Assembly (NCBI GenBank): GCA_900759015.1
Contig: CAAEUE010000004.1
Span: 1 to 26,918 of the forward strand
DNA length: 26,918 nt
Direction: 5' to 3'
Source of the DNA: Clostridia bacterium
GTDB taxonomy: Bacteria > Bacillota > Clostridia > TANB77 > CAG-508
Position 1 is the first letter of the stretch. Each line of letters opens with the position of its first letter. Below, in pieces: positions 23,719 through 26,918 of the stretch. The translations under genes were made by a program, and so were the position numbers. A model generated the notes under the pieces. That model ran no database searches. It saw only the letters and a list, made by a program, of their open reading frames with translations, and was not told the origin of the DNA.

Positions 23719-25962
23719 ATGAAATTCAAACAATGGGAAGGTTTTAAAGAAGATGGAGAATGGACTAAAGAAATAGACGTAAGAGGCTTTATTCAAGCTA
23801 ATTATACTCCATATGAAGGAGATGAAAACTTTTTAAAAGGAGTTTCAGACAAGTCAAAGAAATTATGGGACAAGGTATTAGATTTATATAAAGAAGAAAG
23901 AGAAAAAGGAGTTTTAGATGCAGATTGTAAAACACCTTCTAGAATAAATGCATATGCACCAGGTTATATAGATAAAGACTTAGAAGAAATTGTAGGTCTT
24001 CAAACAGATGCACCATTAAAAAGAGCTATAATGCCAAATGGTGGTATTAGAATTGTAGAAAAATCAGCAGAAAGTTATGGTTACAAAGTTGATGATGAAG
24101 TGGAATATATTTATCACAATTTAAGAAAAACACATAATGATGGTGTATTCCAAGTATATACAAAAGACATTAGAGCAGCAAGAAGTTCACACTTATTAAC
24201 AGGACTTCCTGATGGTTACGGAAGAGGAAGAATTATAGGAGATTATAGAAGAGTTGCTTTATATGGTGTAGATGCATTAATAGCAGATAAGCAATTATTA
24301 ATGGATACATCTTTAAATACAGATGAATTTACAGAAGAAATTATAAGACAAAGAGAAGAAGTTGCTGATCAAATTGTTGCATTAAAACAATTAAAAGAAA
24401 TGGCAAATTCTTATGGATTTGATATTTCTGAACCAGCTTCTAATGCTAAAGAAGCAATTCAATGGTTATATTTTGCATATTTAGCTGCAATTAAAGATCA
24501 AAATGGTGCAGCAATGAGTTTAGGAAGAACATCAACATTCTTAGATATATATATCCAAAGAGATTTAGATAATGGAGTTATAACAGAAGAAGAAGCACAA
24601 TCTTTAATGGATCAATTTATAATAAAATTAAGATTAGTTAGATTCTTAAGAGCACCTGAATACAACGAATTATTCAGTGGAGACCCAGTTTGGGTAACAG
24701 AAAGCATCGGAGGAATGGGAATTGATGGTAGAACATTAGTTACAAAGAATTCTTATAGAGTATTACACACATTAGAAAATTTAGGAGCAGCACCAGAACC
24801 AAACTTAACAGTATTATGGTCAAAGAATTTACCAGAACCTTTTAAAAGATATTGTGCAAAAATATCAATTGATACATCTTCTATTCAATATGAAAATGAT
24901 GACTTAATGAGAATTACACTTGGAGATGACTATGGTATAGCTTGTTGTGTTTCTGCAATGAAGATAGGAAAACAAATGCAATTCTTCGGAGCAAGAGCAA
25001 ACTTAGCTAAAACTTTATTATATGCAATAAATGGTGGAAGAGACGAAAAATCAGGAAAACAAGTAACACCTAAATTTGCTCCAATAACATCAGAATATTT
25101 AGATTATGATGAAGTTATGGAAAAATTTGATCAAATGATGGATTATGTTGCAAAAATATATATTAAAGCATTAAATGCTATTCATTATATGCATGACAAA
25201 TATTCTTATGAAGCTTTAGAAATGGCTTTACATGATAAAGAAGAAGATATATTAAGAACAATGGCATGTGGAATTGCAGGTTTATCAGTTGTTGCAGATT
25301 CTCTTTCTGCTATAAAATATGCTAAAGTAAAAGTAATAAGAGACGAAACAGGATTAGCAGTAGATTATGAAGTTGAAGGAGATTTCCCAAAATACGGAAA
25401 TGATGATGACAGAGTAGATAACATAGCAGTAGAATTAGTAAAAACATTTTTAAGAAAACTACAAAAACATATAACATATAGACATTCTAAACATACATTA
25501 TCAATATTAACAATCACATCAAATGTTGTTTATGGTAAAGCAACAGGAAATACACCAGATGGAAGAAGAGCAGGAGAACCATTTGGACCAGGAGCAAATC
25601 CATTACATGGAAGAGATACAAATGGAGCATTAGCTTCTATGAACACTATTGCAAAATTACCATATGAATATTCAGAAGATGGTATTTCATATACATTTGC
25701 AATTACACCTGGAACATTAGGAAAAGACAAAGAAACACAAATTACAAATATGGTAAGTATGTTACAAGGATATTTTATAAAAACAGGACATCATATAAAT
25801 GTAAATGTTTTTGATAGAGCTTTATTAGAAGATGCAATGGAACATCCAGAAAAATACCCACAATTAACAGTTCGTGTTTCTGGATATGCAGTTAACTTTA
25901 TAAAACTTACAAGAGAACAACAATTAGATGTAATAAACAGAACAATTCATGAAAGAATATAA
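23719..25962 (+). CDS. pflB: Formate C-acetyltransferase (pyruvate formate-lyase)
   Basis: This 747-aa glycyl-radical enzyme splits pyruvate with CoA into acetyl-CoA and formate in anaerobic fermentation. The active-site cysteine pair is Cys409-Cys410 in IACCVS. The radical glycine is Gly722 in RVSGYAVNF near the C-terminus. Intermediate motifs such as NGGRDE and TPDGRRAGEPFGPGANP are those of true PFL rather than glycerol or choline-type lyases. AGGAGG precedes the ATG. Many codons are used evenly as in a highly expressed gene. pflA follows after 95 bases containing a REP-like element. Confidence 0.97.
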   Translation: MKFKQWEGFKEDGEWTKEIDVRGFIQANYTPYEGDENFLKGVSDKSKKLWDKVLDLYKEEREKGVLDADCKTPSRINAYAPGYIDKDLEEIVGLQTDAPLKRAIMPNGGIRIVEKSAESYGYKVDDEVEYIYHNLRKTHNDGVFQVYTKDIRAARSSHLLTGLPDGYGRGRIIGDYRRVALYGVDALIADKQLLMDTSLNTDEFTEEIIRQREEVADQIVALKQLKEMANSYGFDISEPASNAKEAIQWLYFAYLAAIKDQNGAAMSLGRTSTFLDIYIQRDLDNGVITEEEAQSLMDQFIIKLRLVRFLRAPEYNELFSGDPVWVTESIGGMGIDGRTLVTKNSYRVLHTLENLGAAPEPNLTVLWSKNLPEPFKRYCAKISIDTSSIQYENDDLMRITLGDDYGIACCVSAMKIGKQMQFFGARANLAKTLLYAINGGRDEKSGKQVTPKFAPITSEYLDYDEVMEKFDQMMDYVAKIYIKALNAIHYMHDKYSYEALEMALHDKEEDILRTMACGIAGLSVVADSLSAIKYAKVKVIRDETGLAVDYEVEGDFPKYGNDDDRVDNIAVELVKTFLRKLQKHITYRHSKHTLSILTITSNVVYGKATGNTPDGRRAGEPFGPGANPLHGRDTNGALASMNTIAKLPYEYSEDGISYTFAITPGTLGKDKETQITNMVSMLQGYFIKTGHHINVNVFDRALLEDAMEHPEKYPQLTVRVSGYAVNFIKLTREQQLDVINRTIHERI

Positions 25963-25968
25963 TTAAGG

Positions 25969-26026
25969 ATAGGGATTCGGGGACGATCCTTGTAGAGGGA
26001 TTTGAGGACGTTCCTAAAATCCCTAT
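25969..26026. repeat. REP-like palindromic element between pflB and pflA
   Basis: Two imperfect tandem 20-base units, AGGGATTCGGGGACGATCCT (25971-25990) and AGGGATTTGAGGACGTTCCT (25996-26015), differ at 3 positions. ATAGGGATT (25969-25977) pairs with AATCCCTAT (26018-26026) to close the element. I recall GGGGACGTTCCT-type repeats as common near REP-associated tyrosine transposases, but none is encoded here. Confidence 0.7.
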
Positions 26027-26057
26027 ATTTATGCAAAAAATAATTTGGAGGATTATT

Positions 26058-26777
26058 ATGGACGTAAAAAGTCAAATAAGAATACATTCTTTTGAGACAT
26101 TAGGAGCTGTTGATGGACCAGGAATAAGATTTGTAATATTTACACAAGGATGTAATTTAAAATGTAAATATTGCCAAAATCGTGACACATGGGATGTAAA
26201 ATCAGGGACTATCTATGATATAAAAGATGTAGTAAAAAAGATTGAAAGATATACAGCATATATGCAAGCAGATGGCGGGATAACAGTAAGTGGTGGAGAG
26301 CCACTTCTTCAACCAGATGCGTTAATTACATTATTTAAAGAAATGAAGAAAAGAAATATAAAAGTAGCAGTTGATACTTCTGGAAATCTACCTATTACAG
26401 ATAAAATTAAAGACGTAATTGAGCTTACTGATTTATTTTTATTAGATATTAAATGTATAAATGATGAGATTTGTAAAGATTTAGTAGGAGTTTCTAATAA
26501 ATATGAATTAGAGTTTGCTAAATATTTAAGTGAACATGGGAAAGAAATGTGGATAAGACAAGTTTTAATTCCAGGTTATACAGATAAAGAAGAAGATTTA
26601 ATAAAATTAAAAGAATTTATAGACTCATTAAAAACTGTTACTAAAGTAGAAATTTTACCATATCATAATTTAGGAAAATTTAAATGGGAAGAATTAAATG
26701 TTCCATATGAATTTGAAAATGTAAAAGTGCCAACAAATGATGATGTAAAAAGAGCAAAAGAGATATTAGGAATATAA
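26058..26777 (+). CDS. pflA: Pyruvate formate-lyase activating enzyme
   Basis: This 239-aa radical SAM enzyme installs the glycyl radical in PflB. The cluster motif is C32-x3-C36-x2-C39 (GCNLKCKYCQNRDTW), followed by the SAM-binding VSGGEPLLQPD (78-88). The N-terminal SFETLGAVDGPGIRFVIF is diagnostic of PflA. ATG 26058 is chosen over an in-frame ATG at 26031 because GGAGG lies 6 bases upstream and similarity starts here. The upstream ATG is next to the REP-like element. Confidence 0.96.
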   Translation: MDVKSQIRIHSFETLGAVDGPGIRFVIFTQGCNLKCKYCQNRDTWDVKSGTIYDIKDVVKKIERYTAYMQADGGITVSGGEPLLQPDALITLFKEMKKRNIKVAVDTSGNLPITDKIKDVIELTDLFLLDIKCINDEICKDLVGVSNKYELEFAKYLSEHGKEMWIRQVLIPGYTDKEEDLIKLKEFIDSLKTVTKVEILPYHNLGKFKWEELNVPYEFENVKVPTNDDVKRAKEILGI

Positions 26778-26787
26778 AATTATTAAC

Positions 26788-26828
26788 AAAAAAGAGATTA
26801 CTATGTTTATATGTAGTAATCTCTTTTT
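26788..26828 (+). terminator. Terminator of pflA
   Basis: An 11-bp perfect stem, AGAGATTACTA (26793-26803) with TAGTAATCTCT (26814-26824), is extended by A/T pairs and ends in a T5 run. Confidence 0.9.
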
Positions 26829-26829
26829 G

Positions 26830-26918
26830 ATTCGCTTTAGCGTGTCGAGCCACAAAGCGAGACAAAAAACCGCCAGCTATGCTGGTGTTGTTTTAAAGAC
26901 TTACAGAAAAGATATCAA
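26830..26918 (-). repeat. 89-bp repeat, right copy (inverted relative to the left end)
   Basis: This is the exact reverse complement of 4-92, starting two bases after the pflA terminator and running to the last base of the window. It contains the same two hairpins in mirrored order. Confidence 0.85.

Noticed and set aside
1..26918. A giant composite transposon with 89-bp terminal inverted repeats
   Set aside because: Everything between the repeats is core housekeeping and sporulation DNA, with no transposase or cargo-like genes. A dispersed repeat at contig ends is simpler.

Overview
The window is a 26.9 kb piece of a very AT-rich, spore-forming, strictly fermentative member of the Bacillota, most likely an uncultured gut Clostridia lineage. 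The evidence is the low-GC codon use, strong AGGAGG ribosome binding sites, the sporulation genes spoIIR, spmA/spmB and a GerM-domain gene, an AbrB regulator with a clostridial-type cysteine tail, the oxygen-sensitive pyruvate formate-lyase pair pflB/pflA, a BadF/HgdC-type radical-enzyme activase, and a tadA-ffs-dnaX-ybaB-recR order as in Bacillus/Clostridium. No phage, transposase, CRISPR array or resistance gene is seen.

Layout from left to right. (1) A large minus-strand acyl-CoA dehydratase activase (134-4453). (2) A GerM-domain gene, a newly noticed 45-residue minus-strand ORF, then trmN6-rsmI facing abrB. (3) spmA-spmB, with spmA broken by a +1 frameshift at 8016, and a newly noticed 34-residue membrane peptide gene with its own promoter. 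(4) A minus-strand cell-envelope/sporulation block: spoIIR, then murA-walJ, then rlmH. (5) Plus strand: an unknown 171-aa protein, then a UDP-sugar pyrophosphorylase and a phosphoglucomutase that together would make UDP-sugars. (6) A minus-strand XRE regulator and a TtcA-type tRNA thiolase, divergent from tRNA-Arg(CCU). (7) A housekeeping run: tadA, an anchored unknown protein, SRP RNA (ffs), dnaX, ybaB, recR, truA, an unknown membrane protein, rqcP. (8) A second XRE regulator divergent from pflB-pflA.

Most transcription units end in clear intrinsic terminators, and many start with sigma-A promoters of 17-bp spacing that can be read directly. spoIIR instead has a good sigma-F-like promoter.

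The main oddities are a perfect 89-bp inverted repeat at the two extreme ends of the window, the spmA frameshift sitting in a perfect small palindrome at the only in-frame CGG codon found by eye, the two unlisted small ORFs, terminator-like hairpins inside the murA leader and between the pyrophosphorylase and mutase genes, and two related REP-like elements. No clearly new multi-gene system is evident. The best candidates for undescribed biology are the 34-aa peptide unit, the 89-bp repeat and the spmA frameshift.
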